The notes below the pieces were generated by a model that worked only from the letters and a program-made list of their open reading frames with translations, was not told the origin of the DNA and searched no databases. A stretch of DNA of 64,000 bases, from NCBI RefSeq assembly GCF_020034655.1, contig NZ_JAIQDJ010000002.1, positions 186,001-250,000 on the forward strand, in the 5' to 3' direction. This DNA is from Thermomonas beijingensis (lineage in GTDB: Bacteria > Pseudomonadota > Gammaproteobacteria > Xanthomonadales > Xanthomonadaceae). The position numbers and the translations under genes are program-made. Shown piece after piece: positions 10,418 through 20,507 of the stretch. Within the stretch, counting starts at the first letter, position 1, and each line of letters opens with the position of its first letter.

Positions 10418-11013
10418 GCATCGGTTCCGGTGGGGCGCACCGCCAAGATCTGCTTGCGCGGGCGTTGCAGCCAAGCGACATCCGGCAGCACGTTGCCGTA
10501 GGTGTCACGCACCCAAGGATAGCTGCACAGGGTCTTCATCAGCATCGCAGCGCGCAGACCATCTTGCGTCATCACATGCTGGCCAATTTCGCGGAACCCA
10601 AAGCTGCCGTGGAACAGCAGCGCATGATCGGCGCCATGCTCCAGAAAGACTTCGCATGCCAGCTGCGGGTAGCGTAATTCGGCATAGCTTTGGACGTCCG
10701 CATACAGCGCCCGGCCGACACCGCCGCCACGTCGGCGACTGGCCACCGCGACACGATCGATATAGAAAAAATCCGGGTAGCGCTCAGCAAACCACGCAAA
10801 GTTGCGGCTGTCGTGTTGCGCGTGCGAACCAAAACCAATCAGGAAGCCGGCAAGTGCGCCATCACGTTCGGCCACGCGGAAGTATTCGGCATGGTCATAC
10901 AGCTGCCGCAGCCGGGCGGACTCCAAGGGGAGGATCGCAGGGCCGGCCGCATTATTGAGGGCCAAGACAGAATCCAGCTCGTGCTCGCGCACGTCGCGGA
11001 TGGCGATCGACAT
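10414..11013 (-). CDS. GNAT-family N-acetyltransferase, first gene of the min unit
   Basis: 199-residue acetyltransferase of the GNAT fold, which uses acetyl-CoA. The acetyl-CoA loop region reads IDRVAVASRRRGGGVGRALYAD, with the R/Q-x-x-G-x-G/A pattern at RRGGGVG. LACEVFLEHGADHALLFHGSFGF matches motif B, where a residue in the late helix helps catalysis. It overlaps minC by 4 bases and so is co-translated with the division genes. Whether it modifies a division protein, an amino acid or a small molecule is unknown. A GATAAT -10-like element lies 50 bases upstream on the minus strand (11068-11073). Confidence 0.88.
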   Translation of the reverse strand: MSIAIRDVREHELDSVLALNNAAGPAILPLESARLRQLYDHAEYFRVAERDGALAGFLIGFGSHAQHDSRNFAWFAERYPDFFYIDRVAVASRRRGGGVGRALYADVQSYAELRYPQLACEVFLEHGADHALLFHGSFGFREIGQHVMTQDGLRAAMLMKTLCSYPWVRDTYGNVLPDVAWLQRPRKQILAVRPTGTDA

Positions 11014-11067
11014 TCCTGAAAACTCCAGTCACTGTTGCAAGGCACCCGCAACGCGGGGCAAGTTGGC

Positions 11068-11073
11068 ATTATC
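11068..11073 (-). promoter_or_regulatory. Possible -10 element for the GNAT-min unit
   Basis: GATAAT on the minus strand in the divergent region between the GNAT gene and the histidine kinase gene. No convincing -35 element was seen. Confidence 0.35.
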
Positions 11074-11134
11074 GCATGCCTCCCCGGCGCGCGGAGCATG
11101 ACCTTCGGAGCAAGCCGAACGCGCTGGCAGCGGG

Positions 11135-11140
11135 TATAAC
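11135..11140 (+). promoter_or_regulatory. Possible -10 element of a leaderless transcript
   Basis: TATAAC ends 5 bases before the ATG of the histidine kinase gene at 11146, and no Shine-Dalgarno sequence is present. Transcription would then start at or next to the A of the start codon. Confidence 0.4.
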
Positions 11141-11145
11141 ACGGC

Positions 11146-12336
11146 ATGCTTGTCAAAATCTCCCATACCCGATTGCTGCGCTACGCTGGTTTATTCACCT
11201 GGGCCATGGTGGGCCTGCCGCTGCTGTATTTCTGGCTGCGGCCGCAGCCTGCAGCCATCAGCGAGAATATGGCAATGCCCTGGCAGGGCTGGGCGGCCTA
11301 TTTGGCATTTGGCGGCGGATACATCTGGCTGACCCGCAATCTGGGCGAGCGCCACCGCAATCCGGCTGACTATTTGTTGCTGCTCGTGCTGACTGTGGCC
11401 GCACTGGGGGTCAGTTACTTCAGCGGCACGGGCATGGGCAGCGTACTGTTGATGGTGGCGGCCTGCGTGCTGCCATGGCTGCTGCCATTGCCGCTGGGTG
11501 TGGTATGGCTGTTGGCCAGTCAGTTGGCGGTGGTGCCGGTGTTTATCCGCTGGCTGGGCTTCCCGCCGTTGGAAGCCTTGATGCAATCGATGCTGTATGC
11601 GGGGTTTTCCGGGTTTGTATTCGTCGTCAGTCTTGTTGCATTGCAGCAAGTGCAGGCGCGAGAAGAACAGCGCCGGCTCAATGCCGAGCTGCGTGCCACC
11701 CGCGCATTGCTTGCCGACAGTGCGCGGGTCAATGAGCGCACCCGTATCTCCCGTGAATTGCACGACTTGCTGGGCCATCATCTGACCGCGCTCAGTCTGA
11801 ATCTGGAAGTCGCCGGGCATTTGTCCGAAGGGCGGGCCAAGGAGCATGTCCAGCAAGCGCACACCTTGGCCCGTCTACTGTTGACCGATGTGCGCGAGGC
11901 GGTTAGCCAGTTGCGCGAAGGCGGCGCGATCGACTTGGCATCGGCACTCCGTCTGCTGGCTGAAAATGTGCCGAAATTGGACATTCATATGCAGATTGAT
12001 GAGCCGCTGACCGTAGATGATCCCGAATGCGCGCATGTCCTGCTGCGCTGCGCACAGGAGGCCATCACCAATGCGGTGCGTCACTCCGGTGCCAGTGGTT
12101 TATGGTTGAATGCGCGCCGTGAAGGCAGCCACGTCATCTTGCAAGTGCGCGATGATGGCCGCGGCTGCGATCAGGTGACAGCAGGCAACGGGCTGCGCGG
12201 ACTGGGCGAGCGCTTGCGTCAACACGGTGGCCGGGTTGAAATCGTGAGTCAGCGCAATCACGGGTTTCAACTTACCATCACTTTGCCGGTGGCTCCCAAT
12301 GCCGCCACCCGGCTACCCGAAGGAGTCACCGCATGA
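11146..12336 (+). CDS. Membrane sensor histidine kinase, NarL/DesK (HisKA_3) type
   Basis: 396 residues. The N-terminal half (about 10-175) has five or six membrane helices with very short loops, as in DesK-like sensors that read membrane state. A coiled coil follows (QQVQAREEQRRLNAELRATR). The HisKA_3 box is RTRISRELHDLLGHHLTALS, with the phospho-acceptor His in ELHD. The HATPase_c domain shows the N box CAQEAITNAVRHSGA, the G1 box VRDDGRGC and NGLRGLGERLRQHGG. It overlaps the response regulator gene by 4 bases, so the two are a cognate pair. The signal and target genes are unknown. No ribosome-binding site is seen and a -10-like element sits directly in front of the ATG. Confidence 0.93.
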   Translation: MLVKISHTRLLRYAGLFTWAMVGLPLLYFWLRPQPAAISENMAMPWQGWAAYLAFGGGYIWLTRNLGERHRNPADYLLLLVLTVAALGVSYFSGTGMGSVLLMVAACVLPWLLPLPLGVVWLLASQLAVVPVFIRWLGFPPLEALMQSMLYAGFSGFVFVVSLVALQQVQAREEQRRLNAELRATRALLADSARVNERTRISRELHDLLGHHLTALSLNLEVAGHLSEGRAKEHVQQAHTLARLLLTDVREAVSQLREGGAIDLASALRLLAENVPKLDIHMQIDEPLTVDDPECAHVLLRCAQEAITNAVRHSGASGLWLNARREGSHVILQVRDDGRGCDQVTAGNGLRGLGERLRQHGGRVEIVSQRNHGFQLTITLPVAPNAATRLPEGVTA

Positions 12337-12974
12337 TTCGTGTCTTTCTGGTCGATGATCAGACCTTGGTGCGTCAGGGTATCCGCTCGTTGCTAGCACT
12401 GGCCGACGGTATCGAAGTAGTGGCCGAGGCCATTGATGGCCAGCAGGCTGTGGAGCTGATTCCGCAAGTCAAGCCTGATGTGGTGTTGATGGATATGCGC
12501 ATGCCGATAATGTCGGGCCTGGAGGCGCTGCAGGCACTCGGCCGGGTGGGCGCCTTGCCACCCACGATTATCCTGACCACTTTCGATGACGATGCGCTGG
12601 TACTGGCCGGGATCAAGGCGGGTGCCAAAGGCTACATGCTCAAGGATGTCTCGTTGGAGCAATTGGTGGATGCCATCCAGGCCGTCGCCGGCGGTGGCTC
12701 ACTGGTACAGCCGGCGGTGACCCAGCGCCTGCTGTCTGGGCTGGAGCATATGCGCAACGAGTTTGTCAGCCTGGATCGGCCTGACCCCCTGACCGACCGT
12801 GAAACCGAGATCCTGCGGCTGATGGCGTCTGGCTTTTCCAACAAGGAAATTGCCAATTCGCTGGGGGTGGCCGAGGGCACCATCAAAAATCACGTCTCCA
12901 ATATCCTGTCGAAATTGGGGGTGCGTGACCGTACCCGGGCGGTACTCAAGGCGTTTGAGTTGCAGCTGGTTTAG
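12333..12974 (+). CDS. NarL/FixJ-family response regulator
   Basis: 213 residues: receiver domain (about 1-120) with the acidic pair VDDQ, phospho-acceptor Asp in VVLMDMRMP, the switch Thr in ILTTFDD and the Lys in AKGYMLKD; then a LuxR/GerE helix-turn-helix (about 145-210) with LTDRETEILRLMASGFSNKE and EGTIKNHVSNILSKLGV. It is a DNA-binding transcription factor controlled by the kinase gene it overlaps. All key receiver residues are present, so phosphorylation control should work. The target genes are not obvious; the divergent min unit and the following SRPBCC gene are neighbours, not proven targets. Confidence 0.95.
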   Translation: MIRVFLVDDQTLVRQGIRSLLALADGIEVVAEAIDGQQAVELIPQVKPDVVLMDMRMPIMSGLEALQALGRVGALPPTIILTTFDDDALVLAGIKAGAKGYMLKDVSLEQLVDAIQAVAGGGSLVQPAVTQRLLSGLEHMRNEFVSLDRPDPLTDRETEILRLMASGFSNKEIANSLGVAEGTIKNHVSNILSKLGVRDRTRAVLKAFELQLV

Positions 12975-13107
12975 AGTGAAAGCGCAAATTGGTGCCGTGC
13001 ATCGCGATTTATGCTGATCAGCCTCTCGCCCAGCGGGGGTTCAGTTTGCTAGGATGGGGGGTCTGTGCGGTATTAGGCCGTACTTGGTTTTCCCCGGAGA
13101 TTCCTGA

Positions 13108-14166
13108 ATGACTCGTTTGCTCGAGATCCTGATTTCCCTTGCGATCGTCTTTGCGCTGTTTCTGATCGTGGGGGTGATGTTGCCTTCCTCACGTCATTTG
13201 ACCGAGAAGACCGAAACCAATCGCAAGCTCACCATCGTGTTTGACACGATGAACAGCTTCCGCCGTTTCAAGGATTGGAACCCGCTGGTGCTGCGCGACC
13301 CGCGCATGCAATTGTCGCTGTCCGGCCCGGCTGAAGGTGTGGGTGCGAAGCTCGACTACACCTCGCAGGAACCGCGCCTGGGTAGCGGCTCCTACGAAAT
13401 CGTGGAGAGCGTGCCGAAGCAGAAGATTGCGATCAATATCAATAACATCGAGCGTGGCGAGAACAAGCGCACGGCGTTTTTCTTCAAGCCGACCGGCCGC
13501 AACAACCGTAACGTCGAAATCACCCAGACGTATGACGTGGACTACGGTTGGAACCTGCTGGGTCGTTATGCGGGCCTGTACGTGACGCGCCATATCGGCG
13601 ATGACATGAAGATGGGCTTGTCGCGTTTGGTCGGCGTGCTGACCTCGGTGCCGAATATCGACTACGCAGCGCCCGGCTTCAAGATGGGCACCCCGAAGGT
13701 GGTGGATCGCCCGGCTGAAGACATGCTGGTGGTGAGTGCAGGTCAGGTCGATCGCGGCAACGCACAGATCCAAGCCTCGATCACCTCCAACGCCGAGTGG
13801 ATCAAGCGTACCCTGGAAGCCAATTCCGGCGTGGAGGCGGTCGGCCCGCTACGTATCGTCACCACTGACATGGGACGCGAGAAGTACACCTTCGACGTGG
13901 TGCAAGTGGTGCGCAAGAAGTCGGGCACCGGCAATGTGGTCGTGCAAGGCCCGGTGAAGTTTGTGCAGGCGCCGGCCGGCAAGGTTGCCGTGGCTTCGTA
14001 CACCGGCTACATGGCCGAGCTGGAAAACACTCGGAATGCTCTGCGCGCTTGGGCGGCGACGCATGGATATGAAGTCAAGGATCGCGCCTACGAAGACTAC
14101 AAGTCTGGGATTGCCAACGCGTTCACCGAGAATGGTCAGTTCGACGTGTACTGGCCGGTCAAGTAA
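13108..14166 (+). CDS. SRPBCC-domain protein with a GyrI-like effector-binding half
   Basis: 352 residues. One N-terminal membrane helix (LLEILISLAIVFALFLIVGVML) is followed by an SRPBCC/polyketide-cyclase-like fold, with NSFRRFKDWNPLVLRDPR and LGSGSYEIVESVPKQKI. From about residue 195 there is a GyrI-like/AraC effector-binding domain ending FTENGQFDVYWPVK. The pairing of the two folds is known from hypothetical membrane-anchored proteins that may bind hydrophobic ligands. There are no catalytic motifs. The ATG at 13108 has a CCCCGGAGA-type ribosome-binding site upstream. A 30-base hairpin follows the stop codon. The function is unknown. Confidence 0.75.
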   Translation: MTRLLEILISLAIVFALFLIVGVMLPSSRHLTEKTETNRKLTIVFDTMNSFRRFKDWNPLVLRDPRMQLSLSGPAEGVGAKLDYTSQEPRLGSGSYEIVESVPKQKIAININNIERGENKRTAFFFKPTGRNNRNVEITQTYDVDYGWNLLGRYAGLYVTRHIGDDMKMGLSRLVGVLTSVPNIDYAAPGFKMGTPKVVDRPAEDMLVVSAGQVDRGNAQIQASITSNAEWIKRTLEANSGVEAVGPLRIVTTDMGREKYTFDVVQVVRKKSGTGNVVVQGPVKFVQAPAGKVAVASYTGYMAELENTRNALRAWAATHGYEVKDRAYEDYKSGIANAFTENGQFDVYWPVK

Positions 14167-14187
14167 GTTCACCTGCCGATTGTTCCC

Positions 14188-14217
14188 GCAAACGCCGCGC
14201 ATTGACGCGGCGTTTGC
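14188..14217. terminator. Hairpin after the SRPBCC gene
   Basis: The inverted repeat GCAAACGCCGCG / CGCGGCGTTTGC with loop CATTGA lies 22 bases past the stop codon. It forms a 12-bp stem but has no T run, so a role as terminator or mRNA 3'-end stabiliser is likely rather than certain. Confidence 0.6.
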
Positions 14218-14238
14218 ATGTGCGGTGTCCGAACTTGG

Positions 14239-14244
14239 CACAAT
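14239..14244 (+). promoter_or_regulatory. Possible -10 element of a leaderless transcript
   Basis: CACAAT ends 6 bases before the ATG at 14251, with no Shine-Dalgarno sequence between. It has the same spacing as at 11135, 41470 and 48075. Confidence 0.3.
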
Positions 14245-14250
14245 GCGGGC

Positions 14251-14625
14251 ATGAACAGCCTCTCGACGCCCAGTTTTGTTGTGTATCGCCGCTACCTTGC
14301 CGCCATCGGCAGCTTGATGGCGGGATTGTCCGTAGCCATGTGCGCGTATGCCTTTCACGCGGCGGCCCCCGCTGCCAGTGCGCGGCTGCTGCAGGCGGCG
14401 GTGTTTGCGTTCCTGCATGGGTTGGCGCTGACCGCGCTGGCACCGCTGGCGCAACGCCCCACCAGCTTGTTGGCATTGGCCATGCTGCTGCTGGGCGTGT
14501 TGCTGTTCGGCGGCAGCTTGTTGGCGGCGGTGCTGCTGGGGCTGACACCGGCGTTGGCGCCGTTGGGCGGAGGGCTGGTGATCAGTGGTTGGTTGCTGCA
14601 CGCCTATGACCGGCTGCGGGGCTGA
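14251..14625 (+). CDS. DUF423 family small membrane protein
   Basis: 124 residues with four hydrophobic helices, like E. coli YgdD. It starts with YRRYLAAIGSLMAGLSVAMCAYAFHA and has the family-typical loop ALTALAP between the second and third helices; the C-terminal helix ends SGWLLHAYDRLRG. It is an inner-membrane protein of unknown function. The glycosylase gene follows after 3 bases, so the two are probably co-transcribed. The ATG at 14251 was preferred over one 33 bases upstream that lies inside the putative promoter. Confidence 0.8.
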   Translation: MNSLSTPSFVVYRRYLAAIGSLMAGLSVAMCAYAFHAAAPAASARLLQAAVFAFLHGLALTALAPLAQRPTSLLALAMLLLGVLLFGGSLLAAVLLGLTPALAPLGGGLVISGWLLHAYDRLRG

Positions 14626-14628
14626 CCG

Positions 14629-15303
14629 ATGCCCAAGCAGGCGCGTGGGTTTGACACCGAGGCGGCGTTTGCGCACCTGTGCAAGCGCGACCGCAAATTG
14701 GGTGCATGGCTGCGCAAACTGCCATTGATTGAAGCCGATCCGCGTTGGCAACAACCGTTCGATCCAGTGGATGCGCTGGCGCGCGCCATTTTGTATCAGC
14801 AACTGAGTGGCAAGGCGGCTGCGACGATTGTGGGCCGCGTGGAAACCGCGATCAGTAGCGATCGTTTTCATTGCGACACGCTGGCGCGGATTGATGATGC
14901 AACGCTGCGCGGTTGTGGTGTCTCCGGCAACAAGGCCTTGGCCTTGCGTGATCTGGCCAGGCGCGAAGAGGCGGGTCAGATCCCCACCCTGCGGCAAATG
15001 GGACACATGGACGATGACGCCATCGTGGCGGCCTTGCTGCCCATTCGTGGTATCGGCCGTTGGACGGTGGAAATGATGCTGATGTTCCGGTTGGGGCGGC
15101 CCGACGTATTGCCGATTGATGATTTGGGTATACGCAAAGGTGCGCAAACGATAGACAAACTGGACGCGATGCCCACCCCGAAAGCGTTGGCCGCGCGTGG
15201 CGAATGCTGGGGCCCGTATCGCAGCTATGCCAGTGTTTACTTGTGGCGGATTGCAGATGCCGCCAGTGCAAGCAAGCAGGCGGTCAAGCGTTCGCAGGAT
15301 TGA
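14629..15303 (+). CDS. DNA-3-methyladenine glycosylase II, AlkA-type HhH-GPD
   Basis: 224-residue base-excision enzyme that removes alkylated bases. The helix-hairpin-helix is LPIRGIGRWTVEMMLMF, and the catalytic Asp is D165 in VLPIDDLGI. ILYQQLSGKAAATIVGR forms the conserved helix before it. It lacks the N-terminal TBP-like domain of E. coli AlkA, so it is of the short Xanthomonas/Bacillus kind. There are no Fe-S cysteines as in EndoIII. It is 3 bases from the DUF423 gene and its end overlaps the convergent DUF488 gene by 20 bases. Confidence 0.92.
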   Translation: MPKQARGFDTEAAFAHLCKRDRKLGAWLRKLPLIEADPRWQQPFDPVDALARAILYQQLSGKAAATIVGRVETAISSDRFHCDTLARIDDATLRGCGVSGNKALALRDLARREEAGQIPTLRQMGHMDDDAIVAALLPIRGIGRWTVEMMLMFRLGRPDVLPIDDLGIRKGAQTIDKLDAMPTPKALAARGECWGPYRSYASVYLWRIADAASASKQAVKRSQD

Positions 15304-15697
15304 TCGCCTGCGCAATCATCTCCGCACCCGCTTCCAGCAGCAATTTGCGTAGTTCGTGGCGGTGGCAATGTGCCTCCACCTCGCAATAGCAGCCTAAGCT
15401 GAAGTTGGTGCTGTGCGACAGTGCTGCCAATAGCGCGATGGCATGCGCGGCGTCCGGGCGTTTCATTTCGCTGCGGTAGTGTTTGAAGAAATTGGCCCAG
15501 TCCTTATCTGTTTTGGCGGCGTGCGCGATGTCCATTACCGCTTGACTGGGGGCTACCGTGGGCAACCAGGTATCGTAAAAATCGCGCTTGGAAAATTCGG
15601 CCTTGGGAACCCCGCGTGGCGGGCGGCGTACGGTGCCGATCCGCAGACCTTCGCCCGCTGCACGTGGCGTTCCCAGTCGCACCATACGGATGGCCAT
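15284..15697 (-). CDS. DUF488 family protein
   Basis: 137 residues. The family features are the N-terminal RMVRLGTPRAAGEGLRIGTVRRPPRG, the middle FSKRDFYDTWLPTVAPS and the metal-like C-terminal LGCYCEVEAHCHRHEL, with three Cys and three His. DUF488 proteins are small cytosolic proteins of unknown role with a possible metal site. The ATG at 15697 has a clear GGGAG ribosome-binding site; a start 75 bases upstream has none. The last 20 bases overlap the convergent glycosylase gene. Confidence 0.8.
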   Translation of the reverse strand: MAIRMVRLGTPRAAGEGLRIGTVRRPPRGVPKAEFSKRDFYDTWLPTVAPSQAVMDIAHAAKTDKDWANFFKHYRSEMKRPDAAHAIALLAALSHSTNFSLGCYCEVEAHCHRHELRKLLLEAGAEMIAQAINPANA

Positions 15698-15848
15698 CGC
15701 TGTTCTCCCAAAGGCGAGGTGATTAGCATCCTGCGCAGGCCGTACCACTGCAAGCGCTTGTTCAATTTCCATTATTCAGCGGGCAGCGAGAAATCTATCA
15801 TTGACTGCCGTCACACTGCGCCCTTCCCATTGCACAAGGATAGGCAGA

Positions 15849-16886
15849 ATGCGAGTTTCCGGATTGGCTGTGGCATTGCTGGTGGCATTGAGTTTGACCC
15901 CGCTGCACGCGCAACAAGCGCAGCCAACACCATCAGCGTCAGCGCCGCAGTCGGTGCCCAATGACGGCATCCGCACCGAAGCCACCGTGGTGGTAGAGGG
16001 CGAGCAACCCGGCCCAGGCATGTGGATCGTACGCAAGGACAATCACGATTTGTATATCCTCGGGACGCTCAGTCCATTGCCTGCAAAGATGCAGTGGCAA
16101 TCCGCACAGGTCGATCGCGTGTTGGCGCAAGCACAAGAAGTAATCCGTGCGCCATATGCTGGCTTCAAGGTGGATGTGGGCTGGTTCAAGGGCATGTTGC
16201 TGTTACCCAAGCTACTAGGTGCGCGCAACAATCCGGACGACAAGAAACTGCAAGAGGTGGTGTCGCCGGCTTCGTACGCACGCTGGCAAGTGCTGAAATC
16301 CCGCTATATCGGTAGCGACAGTAGTGTGGAAAAGTGGCGACCGATTTTTGCTGCGCAAGAGTTATATGGCAAAGCAATGAAGAAGCAGGGATTGGATGGC
16401 AACAATATCCTTGCCCCTGTGATCAACAAAGCCATCGAAACCCATCATCCTGCGGTGACTGTGGTGAAGGAGGAAATCGTCATCACTGATCCCAAGCCAT
16501 TACTGAAGGAATGGTCGAAAACCACCTTGGATGATCTGGCCTGCTTCGATAAAACGATGACACAGCTGGAAACCGACATCGATGCGATGCGTGCCCGCGC
16601 CAATGCCTGGGCCACCGGTGATATCGCGGGCTTGCGTGCGTTGCCGCCGGCCTATCAGTGGGAAGCATGCAGCAATGCGATCAGTGAAGCGGGTATCGGC
16701 AAGCGACTGGGCTTTGGCGATGCCAGCAGGAAAGTAGAGGCCAAATGGATGGCCGCGGCAGAGGCGGCGTTGGGCAAGAACGCGGTGACATTTGCCACAT
16801 TGCCACTCAACAAAATGTTGGGTAGCCATGGTTACCTGGCGCAATTGCAGTCCAAGGGCTATACCGTCATCGCGCCGGATGAGTAA
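15849..16886 (+). CDS. Secreted TraB/GumN-family protein
   Basis: 345 residues with a signal peptide (MRVSGLAVALLVALSLTPLH, cleaved near HAQQ). The mature part begins with a Pro/Ser-rich stretch and then WIVRKDNHDLYILGTLSPLPAKMQW, the family start, where TraB/GumN proteins have GT-x-H; here the His is replaced (GTLSPLP). GSHGYLAQLQSKGYTV near the C-terminus matches the second family motif. The family includes Xanthomonas GumN and TIKI-type proteins, some of which are metalloproteases. Loss of the GTxH histidine argues that this copy may be inactive. The predicted location is the periplasm. It takes the place upstream of alaS where many Xanthomonads have recA-recX. Confidence 0.82.
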   Translation: MRVSGLAVALLVALSLTPLHAQQAQPTPSASAPQSVPNDGIRTEATVVVEGEQPGPGMWIVRKDNHDLYILGTLSPLPAKMQWQSAQVDRVLAQAQEVIRAPYAGFKVDVGWFKGMLLLPKLLGARNNPDDKKLQEVVSPASYARWQVLKSRYIGSDSSVEKWRPIFAAQELYGKAMKKQGLDGNNILAPVINKAIETHHPAVTVVKEEIVITDPKPLLKEWSKTTLDDLACFDKTMTQLETDIDAMRARANAWATGDIAGLRALPPAYQWEACSNAISEAGIGKRLGFGDASRKVEAKWMAAAEAALGKNAVTFATLPLNKMLGSHGYLAQLQSKGYTVIAPDE

Positions 16887-17078
16887 GCGGGCGCAAACCC
16901 AGGCAGCGTCACGGCCAATCGACCACTCTGCGGGCGTGAAGCATTGAGGCGTTGTGCGACGGGGCCATGGAGCGCCCATCCCCTGTAAACTGGCGATATT
17001 GGGTTGCCAACTCGGTTCCGTACCCGCATCGTGCTGGGTTCGCGGGCGCAGTGCTGCCCGTCACCTCTTGATGCCCGT

Positions 17079-19724
<2,646 letters not shown>

Positions 19725-19754
19725 AATTTTGGCGGTAGTGTGATCCCGTGCTGA

Positions 19755-19782
19755 TTGCAGCATGCGAATCATTCAGTATGAT
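19755..19782 (+). promoter_or_regulatory. csrA promoter
   Basis: TTGCAG (19755-19760), 16 bases, TATGAT (19777-19782). The expected start point is around 19789, which leaves two ribosome-binding-site and ATG pairs in the transcript (19803 and 19854). Confidence 0.6.
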
Positions 19783-19853
19783 GGACTACACTGGAGAGAG
19801 CCATGCTTGCAAGTGCATGCGTGGATATGGGCCGCAGCGACAGGGGAGTTGCG

Positions 19854-20051
19854 ATGTTGATTTTGACAAGAAGAGTTGGCGAGACCTTGATGATTGGTGA
19901 TGCAATTACCGTGACTGTGCTCGGTGTCAAGGGCAATCAGGTGCGAATTGGCATCACCGCACCGAAAGATGTGTCGGTGCATCGCGAAGAAATTTATCAA
20001 CGGATCCAGGGTAGTTCGCAAAACGGCGAAGATGAAGAAAAATCGTCCTGA
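19854..20051 (+). CDS. csrA: Carbon storage regulator CsrA/RsmA
   Basis: 65-residue RNA-binding post-transcriptional regulator, a dimer that binds GGA motifs in mRNA leaders; in Xanthomonads it governs virulence, motility and biofilm. The sequence [16 protein letters not shown], then [15 protein letters not shown] and [16 protein letters not shown] is fully conserved, including the RNA-contacting Arg in VHREEI. The tail is acidic. The start has an AGGGGAG ribosome-binding site. An in-frame ATG at 19803, with its own GGAGAGA site, would add 17 residues; it is less likely for the main product but may be translated. GGA motifs in the leader could allow autoregulation. Confidence 0.97.
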   Translation: MLILTRRVGETLMIGDAITVTVLGVKGNQVRIGITAPKDVSVHREEIYQRIQGSSQNGEDEEKSS

Positions 20052-20065
20052 AGTTTGCCGGATTG

Positions 20066-20071
20066 TATAAT
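20066..20071 (+). promoter_or_regulatory. -10 element of the tRNA-Ser promoter
   Basis: A perfect TATAAT 37 bases before the tRNA-Ser gene, just after csrA. No good -35 hexamer is seen. Confidence 0.45.
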
Positions 20072-20107
20072 TGCCTGTATCCTTGCCGGCTCACGATTTC
20101 GCCTTAC

Positions 20108-20200
20108 GGAGACTTGCCCGAGAGGCCGAAGGGGCTCCCCTGCTAAGGGAGTATGGGGTCAAAAGCTCCATCGAGGGTTCGAATCCCTCAGTCTCCGCCA
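20108..20200 (+). tRNA. tRNA-Ser (GCT anticodon)
   Basis: Cloverleaf with acceptor arms GGAGACT and AGTCTCC, an encoded CCA at 20198-20200, anticodon loop CTGCTAA with anticodon GCT (20142-20144), a long variable arm as in class II tRNAs, and T arm GAGGGTTCGAATCCCTC. It reads AGC and AGU codons. Confidence 0.97.
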
Positions 20201-20241
20201 GTTTGTCGAAATTGTGATTCAGCGGTGAGCGTCAACATGTA

Positions 20242-20270
20242 TTGACGCATTGCAGATCAAACTGCATAAT
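20242..20270 (+). promoter_or_regulatory. tRNA-Arg promoter
   Basis: TTGACG (20242-20247), 17 bases, CATAAT (20265-20270), with transcription expected to start about 20277, right at the 5' end of the tRNA-Arg gene. Confidence 0.7.
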
Positions 20271-20279
20271 TCCGCCCAT

Positions 20280-20356
20280 GCGCCCGTAGCTCAGTTGGAT
20301 AGAGCACCAGGCTACGAACTTGGGGGTCGGGCGTTCGAATCGCTCCGGGCGCACCA
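20280..20356 (+). tRNA. tRNA-Arg (ACG anticodon)
   Basis: 77 bases including an encoded CCA (20354-20356). The acceptor stem is GCGCCCG with CGGGCGC; the anticodon loop is CTACGAA with ACG at 20314-20316, whose A is converted to inosine by TadA in bacteria to read CGU, CGC and CGA. The T loop is TTCGAAT. A strong terminator follows. Confidence 0.97.
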
Positions 20357-20360
20357 TCTT

Positions 20361-20391
20361 AAAAAACCGACCTTTGGGTCGGTTTTTTTTT
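20361..20391 (+). terminator. Intrinsic terminator after tRNA-Arg
   Basis: Stem ACCGACC / GGTCGGT with loop TTTG, extended by the A run before it and followed by nine T residues. It lies 5 bases past the tRNA. Confidence 0.93.
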
Positions 20392-20507
20392 ATGCCGGCG
20401 CAGTAGTGAATGAAGGCTACACATAGCCGACCGTGCCACCCGCATGGCAAACTTCAGTGGCGGCGACTGCACCGCAGCCGATTTTCCCCCACCGGTTTTT
20501 TTTGCCC

